Below, piece by piece: positions 8,199-17,059 of a stretch of DNA of 64,000 nucleotides (position 1 is the first letter of the stretch; every line of letters begins with the position of its first letter). Source of the stretch: Streptomyces aureoverticillatus. Its GTDB lineage: Bacteria; Actinomycetota; Actinomycetes; Streptomycetales; Streptomycetaceae. Under the pieces are notes generated by a model that was not told where the DNA came from, ran no database searches, and saw nothing but the letters and a program-made list of their open reading frames with translations. The translations under genes and the position numbers were made by a program. The stretch covers positions 62,001 to 126,000 of the forward strand of contig NZ_BMSY01000011.1 of the NCBI RefSeq assembly GCF_014649395.1, in the 5' to 3' direction.

Positions 8199-8561
8199 TC
8201 AGATCGGCTGCGCGAGATTGACCGCGTTCCCGTCCGGGTCCTGGATGTGGGCGACCCGCTGGCCCCACGGCATGTCGTTCGCCGGGCCGAGCACCGTGCC
8301 GCCGAGCGCCTCGACGCGCGGCAGCAGCTCGTCCACGGCGTCCACCAGCACGCTCAGGAGCGAGCGCTGCGGCGCCCCGAGCTCGACGGTCTTGTCGGCG
8401 ACGATGCCGAGGTCCGAGTCCTTGATCCGCAGGTCGACGAAGAACGTGGGGCCCTCGTCCGGCACCCGGGCCGTCTCCTCGGCGCCGAGGAGCTGTTGGT
8501 AGAAGGCGACGAGACGGTCCAGGTCGGGGGTGATCAGCATCGGCTGGATGGTGGCGGGCAT
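8199..8561 (-). CDS. VOC-family (glyoxalase/bleomycin-resistance fold) protein
   Basis: A protein of 120 aa with the two beta-alpha-beta-beta-beta modules of the vicinal-oxygen-chelate fold. The N-terminal half is PMLITPDLDRLVAFYQQLLG; the C-terminal half ends with VAHIQDPDGNAVNLAQ, the usual metal-ligand region. AGGAGG lies 8 nt before the ATG. The substrate is unknown. It is convergent with the methyltransferase. Confidence 0.82.
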   Translation of the reverse strand: MPATIQPMLITPDLDRLVAFYQQLLGAEETARVPDEGPTFFVDLRIKDSDLGIVADKTVELGAPQRSLLSVLVDAVDELLPRVEALGGTVLGPANDMPWGQRVAHIQDPDGNAVNLAQPI

Positions 8562-8745
8562 CGTGCCGTCCTCCTAGGGGTCGCGACCGGTTGCCTGGTG
8601 CTGACCGGCGGGCGGCCCATAACTCATCGGCCGATCGCCGGGCGGTGCCGAGTCGCTGCCGCGACGCTCACCGAAGGTACCGCTGCACTCACCGAGCGGT
8701 GCCGCGCCGGTCGCCGGACCGGACCGCCACACTTATCCTCGCCGC

Positions 8746-9096
8746 ATGGTCAACGGAGCGCACGTCATCCTGTACAGCCGTGACGCCGAGGCGGACCGGG
8801 CCTTCTTCCGCGACGTGCTCGACTACCCGCACGTGGACGCGGGCGGCGGCTGGCTGATCTTCAAACTGCCGCCCGCCGAGATCGCCGTCCACCCGACCGT
8901 GGGCCCGGAGGCGCACGAGTTCTACCTCATGTGCGACGACGTCGAGGCCACCGTGGCCGAGCTCACCGCGAAGGGCGTCACGTTCACGCAGCCGGTCACC
9001 GACGCCGGGTGGGGGCTGCTGACCCGGTTCCGGCTGCCGGGCGGCGGTGAGATCGGCATGTACGAGCCGCGCCACGAACGGGCCACGGATCTCTGA
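8746..9096 (+). CDS. VOC-family protein
   Basis: A protein of 116 aa with the glyoxalase/dioxygenase fold: ILYSRDAEADRAFFRDVLDY at the start and GGEIGMYEPRH at the end. A TATCCT hexamer (8734-8739) ends 6 bp before the ATG and there is no Shine-Dalgarno, so the mRNA may be leaderless. It is divergent from the preceding VOC gene; the two are only distantly alike. The substrate is unknown. Confidence 0.82.
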   Translation: MVNGAHVILYSRDAEADRAFFRDVLDYPHVDAGGGWLIFKLPPAEIAVHPTVGPEAHEFYLMCDDVEATVAELTAKGVTFTQPVTDAGWGLLTRFRLPGGGEIGMYEPRHERATDL

Positions 9097-9178
9097 CCGA
9101 GGGGACTCGTCGCGGTCCGGCCACGGCTCGGACCGGTCCGGGCCACGGCCGTCCCTGAGCCGGTGCGGAACCGGTCCC

Positions 9179-9550
9179 TCACAGACTCCACTGCCGCAGC
9201 TCACGCGCTATGTCGTGGACGCTCGCCCCGCCCTCCTTGACCAGCCGCGCCAGGTCCCGCACCTGCTCGGGCGAGGTCACCACCTTCACGCCGCTGGCGA
9301 CGAGATAGGCGTAGGCGACCGACACGGCGAAGAGCGCGTTCGAGCGTTCGAGGGCGGGGAGGTGCAGCAGGATCTGGAGCAGGGCGGCGGCGCGGTCGTG
9401 CGGGCCTTCGTAGACGGGAACGCCGAAGATCTCCGCCTGGTGTCGTGCCACGGCGGCCACCAGGGCACCCCAGTCGGTGACTTGGGGGTCTCCCGGTGTC
9501 TTGTGCTCGGCGATCATGAGGAGCCAGGCAAGGTCGATTCTGAGGTTCAA
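9179..9550 (-). CDS. Fic/Doc-like toxin component with degenerate motif
   Basis: A protein of 123 aa starting with TTG, 3 bp after the stop of the antitoxin-like gene. The segment LLHLPALERSNALFAVSVAYAYL aligns by eye with the Fic/Doc core HxFxxGN(G/K)R, but only the His is kept; the Gly-Asn-Lys/Arg part is replaced. The following GVKVVTSPEQVRDL resembles the helix after the Fic core. Such proteins are annotated in Streptomyces as Fic-family toxin components. AMPylation or phosphorylation by this copy is doubtful because the anion-binding loop is missing. It may be an inactive relative or have another activity. Confidence 0.65.
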   Translation of the reverse strand: MNLRIDLAWLLMIAEHKTPGDPQVTDWGALVAAVARHQAEIFGVPVYEGPHDRAAALLQILLHLPALERSNALFAVSVAYAYLVASGVKVVTSPEQVRDLARLVKEGGASVHDIARELRQWSL

Positions 9551-9553
9551 GGG

Positions 9554-9781
9554 TCAGCGACGACCCTCGCGCTCCGTGCCGAACTCCTCGGCGAAGACCG
9601 ACTCGTACTGCTTCATGAAGTCGGCGGCGGCCTCCACGAAGGTGTGGCCGAGCTCGCCCGCGTCCTGCTTGACGAGTTCTTCGATGTAGCGGTTCACGCT
9701 CATGCCGCGGGCCAGGGCGCGTTCGCGCGCGGCCCGGGCGGTGTCCTCGTCCACCCGCACGTTCAACTGAGTCTTCGCCAT
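9554..9781 (-). CDS. Ribbon-helix-helix antitoxin-like protein
   Basis: A protein of 75 aa. The N-terminal TQLNVRVDEDTARAARERA followed by SVNRYIEELV is a ribbon-helix-helix (CopG/Arc-like) DNA-binding domain. The C-terminal half (FMKQYESVFAEEFG) is acidic and likely the toxin-binding part. GAGGG is 4-5 nt before the ATG. A perfect palindrome lies 8 bp upstream, the expected place for autoregulation of a toxin-antitoxin pair. Confidence 0.75.
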   Translation of the reverse strand: MAKTQLNVRVDEDTARAARERALARGMSVNRYIEELVKQDAGELGHTFVEAAADFMKQYESVFAEEFGTEREGRR

Positions 9782-9789
9782 GCCCTCAA

Positions 9790-9809
9790 GCTAGCGCCGA
9801 TTCGCTAGC
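9790..9809. promoter_or_regulatory. Palindromic operator of the toxin-antitoxin pair
   Basis: A perfect inverted repeat GCTAGCG-N6-CGCTAGC sits 9-28 bp upstream of the antitoxin ATG. It is in the right position for ribbon-helix-helix autorepression. Confidence 0.65.
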
Positions 9810-9966
9810 ACGGATAGAGGGCCGGGGCAGCCCGGGGCGACCCCGGTCAGGTGCCCCTTACACGCGCCTCAGGGACCGACCTGCGAGGGATACCAGCCGC
9901 CCGGCCCGACCCTCTACTCTCTGCTGGCATACGCGAATCGGGACGGCCACAACCGGGGAGGCGGCC

Positions 9967-10785
9967 TTGTCCACACCTGCTTCTACGCCGAACACGGAGC
10001 GCGTCGAGCCACCGGGCGTCGCCGCCCGCGCACGCGGGCTCACCAAGGCCTACGGCTCCGGAGAGACGGCCGTGATCGCCCTGGACGCGGTCGACGTGGA
10101 CATCGCGCGGCAGCGGTTCACAGCCGTGATGGGGCCCTCCGGATCCGGCAAGTCCACGCTGATGCACACCCTCGCCGGGCTCGACTCGGTCTCGGCGGGC
10201 CAGGTGTGGCTGGGCGAGACGGAGATCACCGGGCTCAAGGAGCGGGAGCTGACGCAGCTCCGGCGGGACCGGGTGGGCTTCATGTTCCAGTCGTTCAACC
10301 TGATCCCGACGCTCGACGCGCGCGAGAACATCACGCTGCCGATGGACATCGCGGGCCGGCGCCCCGACGCCGAGTGGCTGGAACACGTCATCGACACCCT
10401 CGGCCTGCGTGACCGGCTCCGCCACCGGCCCGCGCAGTTGTCCGGCGGCCAGCAGCAGCGCGTGGCGTGCGCGCGTGCGCTGGCCTCCCGCCCGGAGCTG
10501 ATCTTCGCCGACGAGCCGACCGGCAACCTCGACTCGCGGGCCGGGCTCGAGGTGCTCGGATTCCTGCGCGAGGCGGTGGACTCGCTGGGCCAGACGGTGG
10601 TGATGGTGACGCACGACCCGGGCGCCGCCGCCCACTCCGACCTGGTGCTCTTCCTGGCGGACGGCCGGATCGTGGACGAGATGCCACGGCCGACGGCGGA
10701 AGCCGTACTGGAGCGGATGAAACGGTTCGACGTCCTGCACGGGGTGGCTTCGGACGCGCCCGACGACCCGTCCCCCCAGGACTGA
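9967..10785 (+). CDS. ABC transporter ATP-binding protein (MacB/LolD type)
   Basis: A protein of 272 aa. Walker A is GPSGSGKST (56-64), the Q-loop FMFQSFNLIPTL follows, signature LSGGQQQR is at ~158-165, and Walker B is LIFADEPTGNLDS. The pattern MFQSFNLIPTLDARENI is typical of MacB/LolD ATPases that drive mechanotransmission-type permeases rather than substrate channels. It has a TTG start with GGGGAGGCGG upstream. It is followed 10 bp later by the FtsX-type permease, its obvious partner. Confidence 0.92.
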   Translation: MSTPASTPNTERVEPPGVAARARGLTKAYGSGETAVIALDAVDVDIARQRFTAVMGPSGSGKSTLMHTLAGLDSVSAGQVWLGETEITGLKERELTQLRRDRVGFMFQSFNLIPTLDARENITLPMDIAGRRPDAEWLEHVIDTLGLRDRLRHRPAQLSGGQQQRVACARALASRPELIFADEPTGNLDSRAGLEVLGFLREAVDSLGQTVVMVTHDPGAAAHSDLVLFLADGRIVDEMPRPTAEAVLERMKRFDVLHGVASDAPDDPSPQD

Positions 10786-10795
10786 GGCGGCTCCC

Positions 10796-13360
10796 TTGCT
10801 GAAAGCCACACTCCGCAGCTTCCTCGCGCACAAGGGCAGGCTCGCCCTCTCCGCGCTCGCCGTGATCCTCTCGGTGGCGTTCGTCGGCGGCAGCCTGATC
10901 TTCTCGGACACCGTCACGCGCACCTTCGACCGGCTGTTCGCCTCCACCTCCGCCGACGTCACGGTCGCGCCCAAGGACGACCTCGACGAGAGCGTGCCGA
11001 CCGGGCGGACGCCGACGCTCCCGGCGGACCTGGCCGGCCGGGTCGCGAAGGTCGACGGCGTCGCGGCCACGCACGTCGACGCCTCCGTGGAGAACATCAC
11101 GGTCGTCGACCGCGACAACGACCCGGTCGGCCCGACCACCGGGGCGCCCACCATCGCCGTCAACTGGTACGAGAGCGACCGCAGCCCCGTGGAGCTCACC
11201 TCGGGCCGGGCACCGCGCGGCCCGGGCGAGGCCCTGATCGACGCGGACACCGCCGACAAGAAGGACGTGGCGATCGGGGACACGCTCTCGGTCCTCGCCG
11301 CGCCCGGCTCGTTCAAGGTGCGGGTCGTCGGCGTCGTCACGTTCACGACCACCAACCCCGGTGCCGCGCTGGTCTTCCTGGACACCCCGACCGCGCAGAC
11401 CAAGCTCCTCGGCGACAAGGACGCGGCGACCTCCATCGCCGTCGAGGCCGCTCCCGGCGTCAGCGACGCCGACCTCAAGCGGCGCGTCGCCGCCGAACTC
11501 GGCACCGCCTACGACCTCAAGACCGCCGACGAGCAGGCCGAGTCCGCCGCCTCCGAGCTCGGCGGCTTCCTGGACGTCATCAAGTACGTGATGCTCGGCT
11601 TCGCCGGTGTCGCCGTGCTCGTCGGCATCTTCCTGATCGTCAACACCTTCTCGATGCTCATCGCGCAGCGCACCCGCGAACTGGGCCTGCTGCGCGCGCT
11701 CGGCGCCGACCGCAAGCAGGTGCGCCGCTCCGTGCTCGTCGAGGCGATCCTGCTCGGCGTGGTCGGCTCCACCCTCGGCCTCGCCGCCGGGATCGGGCTC
11801 GCGGCCGGACTCATCGAGCTGATGGGTCTGTTCGGCATGAACCTGAAGTCCACGGAGATGGTGATCGGCTGGGTGACGCCGGTCGTGTCGTACGTCGTCG
11901 GGGTGGGCGTCACGTTCGTCGCGGCGTATCTGCCGGCGCGCCGGGCCGCGCAGGTCTCGCCGATGGCCGCGCTCGCGGACGCCGAGATCGCCGGTGTGGG
12001 GCGGCCGTTGCGACTGCGGGCCGTCATCGGGTCGGTCGTGGCGGCGGGCGGCGCGGCCGCGCTCATCGGGTGCGCGGCCTCCTCCGACACCGCCACGTCG
12101 GCCTCGCTGCTCGGGCTCGGCGTCGTCCTCAGCCTCGTCGCCACCGTCGTCGCGGGGCCGCTCCTGGTGCGGCCGGTGATCCGGGTGCTCGGCGGCGCCT
12201 TCCCCGCCCTGTTCGGCTCCGTGGGCCGGATGAGCCAGCGCAACGCGCTGCGCAACCCCCGCCGCACCGGCGCCACGGCGGCCGCGCTGATGGTGGGCCT
12301 CGCCCTGGTCGGCGGCCTGTCCGTGGCCAGCGCCTCCATGACGAAGTCGTTCGACGACCAGATCGACAAGACGCTGGGCGCGGACTTCGTCGTACAGAAC
12401 AACGCGTTCATGCCGTTCCCGCCGGAGGTCACCAAGAAGGTGTCGGAGACCGATGGCGCCGGAGTCGTCGTACGCAGCCGCTTCACCCCCCTGAAACTGC
12501 GGATGCCGGACGGCGAGACCGTGAAGTCGACGGCGGCCGGCTTCGGGAAACAGCTCGACGAGGTCGTGAAGTCCACGTACACGCAGGGGAGTTCGGCGCA
12601 GGCACTGGCCCCCGGCCGGCTCGCCATGGACCAGGACTACGCCAAGGACCATGACGTCCGCGTCGGTTCGGTGCTGCCCGTGGAGTTCCCCGGCAAGCGC
12701 AAGGCCGAGCTGACGGTGGCCGCGCTCACCGACAACGAGGGCACCGAGGCGCCCGGCATGCAGGGCGGGCTCTTCATGGGGCTCGGCACGCTGGAGAAGC
12801 ACGTGCCCGACGGCCAGGACTCGGCCGTGTACGTCAACGCCGCGCCCGGCACGGAGGCCGACACGCTGCGGGACCGGCTCGACGGCGCGCTCGACCCGTA
12901 TCCGCAGGTGCAGGTGCGCGACCAGGCGGACTACAAGAAGCTGATCCGCGAACAGATCGCCGTGATGCTGTACCTCGTGTACGCCCTCCTCGGCCTGGCG
13001 ATCGTCATCGCCGTGCTCGGCGTCGTCAACACCCTCGCCCTGTCGGTCGTCGAGCGCACCCGCGAGATCGGACTGCTCCGCGCGATCGGGCTCGCCCGGC
13101 GCCAGTTGCGGCGCATGATCCGGCTCGAGTCGGTGGTGATCGCCGTGTTCGGCGCGGTGCTCGGGCTCGCGCTCGGCCTGGTGTGGGGGGTGTCGATGCA
13201 GCAGGTCCTGGAGCTGCAGGGGCTGAAGGCGTTCGCGGTGCCGTGGTCGACGATCGTGGCGGTCGTGATCGGATCGGTGGTGGTCGGCATCGTGGCGGCG
13301 CTGCTTCCGGCGCTGCGGGCGTCACGCATGAACGTACTGGAGGCGATCGCCCACGAGTGA
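10796..13360 (+). CDS. FtsX/MacB-type ABC transporter permease
   Basis: A protein of 854 aa with the duplicated permease layout of Gram-positive antimicrobial-peptide or lipoprotein-related exporters. It has an N-terminal helix (residues ~15-37), an extracellular MacB_PCD domain to ~255, a three-helix FtsX unit (QRTRELGLLRALGADRKQVR at its cytoplasmic side), a second helix and extracellular domain from ~480, and a final FtsX unit containing VVERTREIGLLRAIGLARRQ. It has a TTG start and sits directly downstream of its ATPase. It probably exports a lipophilic compound or acts in envelope stress; the substrate is not deducible. Confidence 0.9.
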   Translation: MLKATLRSFLAHKGRLALSALAVILSVAFVGGSLIFSDTVTRTFDRLFASTSADVTVAPKDDLDESVPTGRTPTLPADLAGRVAKVDGVAATHVDASVENITVVDRDNDPVGPTTGAPTIAVNWYESDRSPVELTSGRAPRGPGEALIDADTADKKDVAIGDTLSVLAAPGSFKVRVVGVVTFTTTNPGAALVFLDTPTAQTKLLGDKDAATSIAVEAAPGVSDADLKRRVAAELGTAYDLKTADEQAESAASELGGFLDVIKYVMLGFAGVAVLVGIFLIVNTFSMLIAQRTRELGLLRALGADRKQVRRSVLVEAILLGVVGSTLGLAAGIGLAAGLIELMGLFGMNLKSTEMVIGWVTPVVSYVVGVGVTFVAAYLPARRAAQVSPMAALADAEIAGVGRPLRLRAVIGSVVAAGGAAALIGCAASSDTATSASLLGLGVVLSLVATVVAGPLLVRPVIRVLGGAFPALFGSVGRMSQRNALRNPRRTGATAAALMVGLALVGGLSVASASMTKSFDDQIDKTLGADFVVQNNAFMPFPPEVTKKVSETDGAGVVVRSRFTPLKLRMPDGETVKSTAAGFGKQLDEVVKSTYTQGSSAQALAPGRLAMDQDYAKDHDVRVGSVLPVEFPGKRKAELTVAALTDNEGTEAPGMQGGLFMGLGTLEKHVPDGQDSAVYVNAAPGTEADTLRDRLDGALDPYPQVQVRDQADYKKLIREQIAVMLYLVYALLGLAIVIAVLGVVNTLALSVVERTREIGLLRAIGLARRQLRRMIRLESVVIAVFGAVLGLALGLVWGVSMQQVLELQGLKAFAVPWSTIVAVVIGSVVVGIVAALLPALRASRMNVLEAIAHE

Positions 13361-13931
13361 GGGGGCGTTGCCCTGGGGCACGCCTGGCGAGCGCGTGTCG
13401 CATCTGAGCCGCACCATCACGGAGTTGGACCGCCTCTTCGCCTCGCCGGAGCACCAGCCGGGGCCCCTGCAGCGCCCCCGCCCGCCGCTGCTGATCGGCG
13501 GCAACGGCGACCGCGTCCTGAGGATCGTCGCCGAGCACGCCGACATCGCGGCGTTCACCGGTGCCCGCGCGGTCCCGGGCGACCCGGACGGCAAGCTGGA
13601 CGTCCTCACGGCGGAGGGTCTCGACGAGCGCGTCGCCACGTACCGACGCCTCGCCGCGGCCCGCGCCGAACCGGCCGAACTGAACCTCCTGATACAGATG
13701 GTGGAGGTGACCAAGGACCGGCGGGCCACCATCCGGCCCTCCCTCGCACTCGTCCCGCACCTCACCGAGGACGAGGCCCTGGACCTGCCGATCCTGCTCC
13801 TTGGCACGGCCCGGCAGATGGCCGAGCAACTGCGCGCGCAGCGGGAGCGGTACGGCTTCTCGTACGTCACCGTCCTGGAGCCGGGCATGGAGGCGTTCGG
13901 CGCCGTCATCGAAGAGCTGCGCGGCGAGTGA
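13361..13931 (+). pseudogene. LLM-class F420-dependent oxidoreductase, 5'-truncated
   Basis: The frame encodes only the C-terminal ~190 residues of a luciferase-like monooxygenase: RPPLLIGGNGDRVLRIVAEHADI and LLGTARQMAEQLRAQRERYG are conserved family segments. Intact members are ~300 aa; the N-terminal ~110 residues of the TIM barrel, including the F420/substrate-binding start, are missing. The remnant begins immediately after the permease stop codon (13358-13360). No RBS precedes the possible TTG at 13368. This looks like a deletion that fused the transporter end to the oxidoreductase middle. It is probably non-functional. Confidence 0.75.
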
Positions 13932-13985
13932 GACGAGGCCGCCCCCGCGCCGTGACGGCGCTGTCCGGCCCCGTGACGCCGCTGT

Positions 13986-14004
13986 CCGGATTCTGGAAAT
14001 CCGG
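13986..14004. terminator. Hairpin between LLM remnant and GNAT gene
   Basis: A perfect 7-bp inverted repeat CCGGATT/AATCCGG with a 5-nt loop. It follows two ~20-bp direct repeats (GTGACG-C-GCTGTCCGG). It may be a terminator or an operator of the GNAT gene. Confidence 0.45.
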
Positions 14005-14038
14005 GCAGCGCGGCGGCACCCGGTGATGGGATGGCGGC

Positions 14039-14464
14039 ATGATCGAACTGCGTATACGGGCCGCCGAGCCCGACGACCTGGACGCCGTGCTCGCCTTCTG
14101 GAAGGCCGCCGCCGAGGGCACCAGCATCAGCGACGACCGCTCCGGCGTGGAACGACTCGTCGCCCGGGACCCCGGCGCCCTGCTCCTCGCCGAGCGGGAC
14201 GGCGAACTCGTCGGCACGGTGATCGCGGGTTTCGACGGCTGGCGCTGCCACCTCTACCGGCTGGCCGTGCATCCGGACCAGCGGCGCCAGGGGGTGGGTT
14301 CGGCCCTGCTCGCCGGGGCTGAGGAGCGCTTCACCGCGCTCGGCGGGCGCCGGGCGGACGCCATGGTGCTCAACCGCAACGAGCTCGCCCACCATGCCTG
14401 GCACGCGGCCGGCTATGCCCCGGAGCCGCAGTGGAGCCGCTGGGTCAAGCCGCTGGCCGACTGA
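14039..14464 (+). CDS. GNAT family N-acetyltransferase
   Basis: A protein of 141 aa, a single GNAT domain. The acetyl-CoA pyrophosphate loop is VHPDQRRQGVGSALL (residues ~79-93); beta4 LYRLAVHP precedes it, and the C-terminal HHAWHAAGYAPEPQWSRWVK matches the usual GNAT end. The substrate is unknown. There is no strong Shine-Dalgarno. Confidence 0.85.
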   Translation: MIELRIRAAEPDDLDAVLAFWKAAAEGTSISDDRSGVERLVARDPGALLLAERDGELVGTVIAGFDGWRCHLYRLAVHPDQRRQGVGSALLAGAEERFTALGGRRADAMVLNRNELAHHAWHAAGYAPEPQWSRWVKPLAD

Positions 14465-14558
14465 AACCCAGCGACGCCGAGCTCGGCAGCCCCACCCCGC
14501 AACCTTCCGTGACAGAGAGTTATGTGGAGCGGAGGGTTTTGCCGATCCTTTAACATGG

Positions 14559-14678
14559 ATGGACCACTCGAACCCGACGGAAAGGTGTGAGCGTCCGCCC
14601 ATGGGCGAGCCTCCTAGTACCCGACATCGCGCATTCACCACGCCCCTGGCCGATCATGGGACGGAGGTGACCCGATGA
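14559..14678 (+). CDS. Possible leader peptide/uORF coupled to the CNNM gene
   Basis: An open frame of 39 codons from ATG 14559 (or 25 codons from ATG 14601) ends in TGA 14676-14678, overlapping the ATG of the next gene (ATGA). It is rich in Pro, Thr and charged residues (MGEPPSTRHRAFTTPLADHG) and has no known similarity. The exact ATGA overlap is the same device used between the two CNNM genes downstream, so translation of the small frame could control them. The Shine-Dalgarno of the CNNM gene (GGGACGGAGGTG) lies inside it. Confidence 0.35.
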   Translation: MDHSNPTERCERPPMGEPPSTRHRAFTTPLADHGTEVTR

Positions 14679-16015
14679 CCGAAGTGCTCCTGCTCCTGGT
14701 GGCGGTGCTGCTCTCGCTCGCCTGCGGCGTGTTCGTCGCGGCGGAGTTCTCGCTCACGACCGTCGAGCGCAGCGAACTGGAAGGCGCCGCGGAGCGCGGC
14801 GAGCGAGGTGCCGCCAGCGCCCTCAAGGCCGTCAAGAACCTCACCTTCCAGCTCTCCGGCGCCCAGCTCGGCATCACCGTGACCGGCCTGGTCGTCGGCA
14901 TGCTCGCCAAACCGGCGATCGGCGACCTCATCGAGGGCCCGCTCAACGCCGCCGGCGTGCCCGACTCGGCTTCCTCGACCGTCGCCCTCATCATCGGCAC
15001 CGCCCTGTCGACCGTCTTCCTGATGGTCGTCGGCGAGCTGGTGCCGAAGAACTGGGCGATCTCCTCGCCGCTGCCCATCGCCAAGCGCGTGGCGACCCCG
15101 CAGCGCGTGTTCAGCGCGGCGTTCCGCCCCTTCATCCGGCACCTGAACAACACCGCCAACCGCGCGGTGCTCCGCTTCGGCATGGAGCCCACCGAGGAGC
15201 TCGCCTCCGCCCGCGGCCCCAAGGAGCTGATCGCCCTGGCCCGGCACTCCGCGAGGGAGGGCGCCCTGGAGGCCGAGACCGCCGAGCGGTTCATGCGCAC
15301 CCTGAACCTGGCCGACCTCACCGCGGAGAACGTGATGACGCCGCGCGTACAGGTCGTCGCCCTGGACGTGCAGGCCACCTGCGAGGACGTCGCCAACGCC
15401 ACCCGCGCGACCGGCCTGTCCCGCTACCCGGTGTACCGCGGCAATCTCGACTCGGTCGTCGGCGTCGTGCACATCAAGGACGTCCTGGCCGTGCCCGCCG
15501 AGCGCAGGCCGCGCCAGTCCGTGAGCGAGCTGATGCGCGAGCCGCTGCTCGTGCCGGAGTCGCTGACCGTCGACCGGCTTCTGGACCGGCTCTCGGGCAA
15601 GCGCACCATGGCCGTCGTCATCGACGAGTACGGCGGCACGGCGGGCGTCGCGACCCTGGAGGACATCGTCGAGGAAGTCGTCGGCGAGGTGCACGACGAG
15701 CACGACCCGCACGAGACCCCCGACCTGGCCCCGGCCGGCACCGACGAGGACGGCCGCGCGCTGTACGCGGCGGACGGCGCCGCCCGCACCGACCAGCTCG
15801 CCCGCGTGGGCCTGCGGGTGCCGGACGGGCCGTACGAGACGCTGGCCGGCCTCGTCGCCACCGAGCTCGGCCGCATTCCGGCCGTCGGCGACAGCGTCGA
15901 AGTCGCGGGCTGGCGTCTGGACGTCGTCGACGCCACCGGCCGCCGCGCCGCCCACCTGACACTGCACGCGCCCGCCGAGCCGTCCGGTGACGAGCCGGAG
16001 GAGGACCACCGATGA
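14675..16015 (+). CDS. CNNM/CorC-HlyC family transporter (hemolysin-like), full length
   Basis: A protein of 446 aa. An N-terminal DUF21 membrane domain of ~200 residues starts LLLLVAVLLSLACGVFVAAEFS. Next is a CBS pair (VMTPRVQVVALD at the start, VVIDEYGGTAGVATLEDIVEEVVGEV at the end), then the CorC_HlyC domain (~360-435). This is the CNNM/MpfA architecture linked to Mg2+ efflux or divalent-cation homeostasis; the name hemolysin is historical. It is translationally coupled by ATGA to the next CNNM gene. Confidence 0.92.
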   Translation: MTEVLLLLVAVLLSLACGVFVAAEFSLTTVERSELEGAAERGERGAASALKAVKNLTFQLSGAQLGITVTGLVVGMLAKPAIGDLIEGPLNAAGVPDSASSTVALIIGTALSTVFLMVVGELVPKNWAISSPLPIAKRVATPQRVFSAAFRPFIRHLNNTANRAVLRFGMEPTEELASARGPKELIALARHSAREGALEAETAERFMRTLNLADLTAENVMTPRVQVVALDVQATCEDVANATRATGLSRYPVYRGNLDSVVGVVHIKDVLAVPAERRPRQSVSELMREPLLVPESLTVDRLLDRLSGKRTMAVVIDEYGGTAGVATLEDIVEEVVGEVHDEHDPHETPDLAPAGTDEDGRALYAADGAARTDQLARVGLRVPDGPYETLAGLVATELGRIPAVGDSVEVAGWRLDVVDATGRRAAHLTLHAPAEPSGDEPEEDHR

Positions 16016-17025
16016 CCGTCATCCAGTTGCTGATCGGCCTGGCGACGCTCGTCGTCAACGCCTTCTTCGTGGGCGCCGAGTTCGCCCTGATCTCCGTGCG
16101 CCGCAGCCAGATCGAGCCCCATGCCGAGGACGGCGACCGGCGTGCCAAGAGCGTGATGTGGGGCCTCAAGCACGTGTCCGCGCTGATGGCGGCGGCGCAG
16201 CTCGGCATCACGCTGTGCACCCTGGTGCTCGGTGTCGTCGCCGAGCCCGCGATCGCGCACCTCCTGGAGCCGCTGTTCGACGCGGTGGGCGTGCCGCACG
16301 GCCTGGTGCACCCGATCTCGTTCGTCATCGCCCTGGCCGTGGCGACATATCTGCACATGCTGCTCGGCGAGATGATCCCGAAGAACATCGCGCTCGCCGA
16401 GCCGGTGCGCACGGCGCTGCTGCTCGGGCCGCCGCTGGTGGCGTGCGCGCGGGCGGTGCGCCCCCTGGTCTTCACGATCAACGCGTTCGCCAACGGGATC
16501 CTGAAACTGCTGCGGGTCGAGACGAAGGACGAGGTCTCGGCGACCTTCTCGGACGCCGAACTGGCCCGCCTGGTCCAGGACTCCAGCGACGCGGGCCTGA
16601 TCGACGACCGCGCCCAGGAGCGTCTGCACGACGCCCTGGAGCTGGGCCGCCGTCCGGTGCGCGACGTGGTGCTTCCGCTGGAACGCGTCGTCTACGCGCG
16701 CGTGGGCGTCACGCCCGAGCAGCTGGAACGGCTTTCGGCCGACACCGGCTTCTCGCGCTTCCCCGTCGTCGACGAGGGGCGCCGCATCGTCGGCTACCTC
16801 CATGTGAAGGACGCGCTCGACGTCTCGCCCCGGGACCTGCCGTTCCGCGTGCCGGACATGCGGTCCATCGCGCGGGTACGGGAGACCACCTCCCTGGACG
16901 ACGTCCTGACGGCCATGCGGGGCAGCCGCACCCATGTGGCCGCGGTGCTCGGCGAGGACGGCAGGCTGGCCGGCATGGTCACGATGGAGGACGTCCTGCG
17001 GGAGCTGTTCGGCCAGCCGGTGTGA
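16012..17025 (+). CDS. CNNM family transporter lacking the CorC_HlyC domain
   Basis: A protein of 337 aa. The DUF21 membrane domain starts with LLIGLATLVVNAFFVGAEFA; GEMIPKNIAL is the conserved end of the membrane core. A CBS pair follows (VVLPLERVVYARVGVTPEQL to VAAVLGEDGRLAGMVTMEDV). The protein ends right after the second CBS motif, so it lacks the C-terminal CorC_HlyC domain of its neighbour. The start ATG overlaps the upstream stop (ATGA). The pair may form a heterodimer, as CNNM membrane domains are dimeric. Confidence 0.9.
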   Translation: MTVIQLLIGLATLVVNAFFVGAEFALISVRRSQIEPHAEDGDRRAKSVMWGLKHVSALMAAAQLGITLCTLVLGVVAEPAIAHLLEPLFDAVGVPHGLVHPISFVIALAVATYLHMLLGEMIPKNIALAEPVRTALLLGPPLVACARAVRPLVFTINAFANGILKLLRVETKDEVSATFSDAELARLVQDSSDAGLIDDRAQERLHDALELGRRPVRDVVLPLERVVYARVGVTPEQLERLSADTGFSRFPVVDEGRRIVGYLHVKDALDVSPRDLPFRVPDMRSIARVRETTSLDDVLTAMRGSRTHVAAVLGEDGRLAGMVTMEDVLRELFGQPV

Positions 17026-17059
17026 GCGCAGGGCCGTTCGGCCCGCTCGTGGGGGGGCT

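Noticed and set aside
10388..12802. Minus-strand frame of about 800 codons opposite the ABC transporter
   Set aside because: Low-complexity Gly/Arg/His translation; shadow of the permease gene.
14465..14674. Mg2+ (M-box/ykoK) or Mn2+ (yybP) riboswitch before the CNNM genes
   Set aside because: No matching core sequence or helix pattern was seen; only a possible uORF remains.
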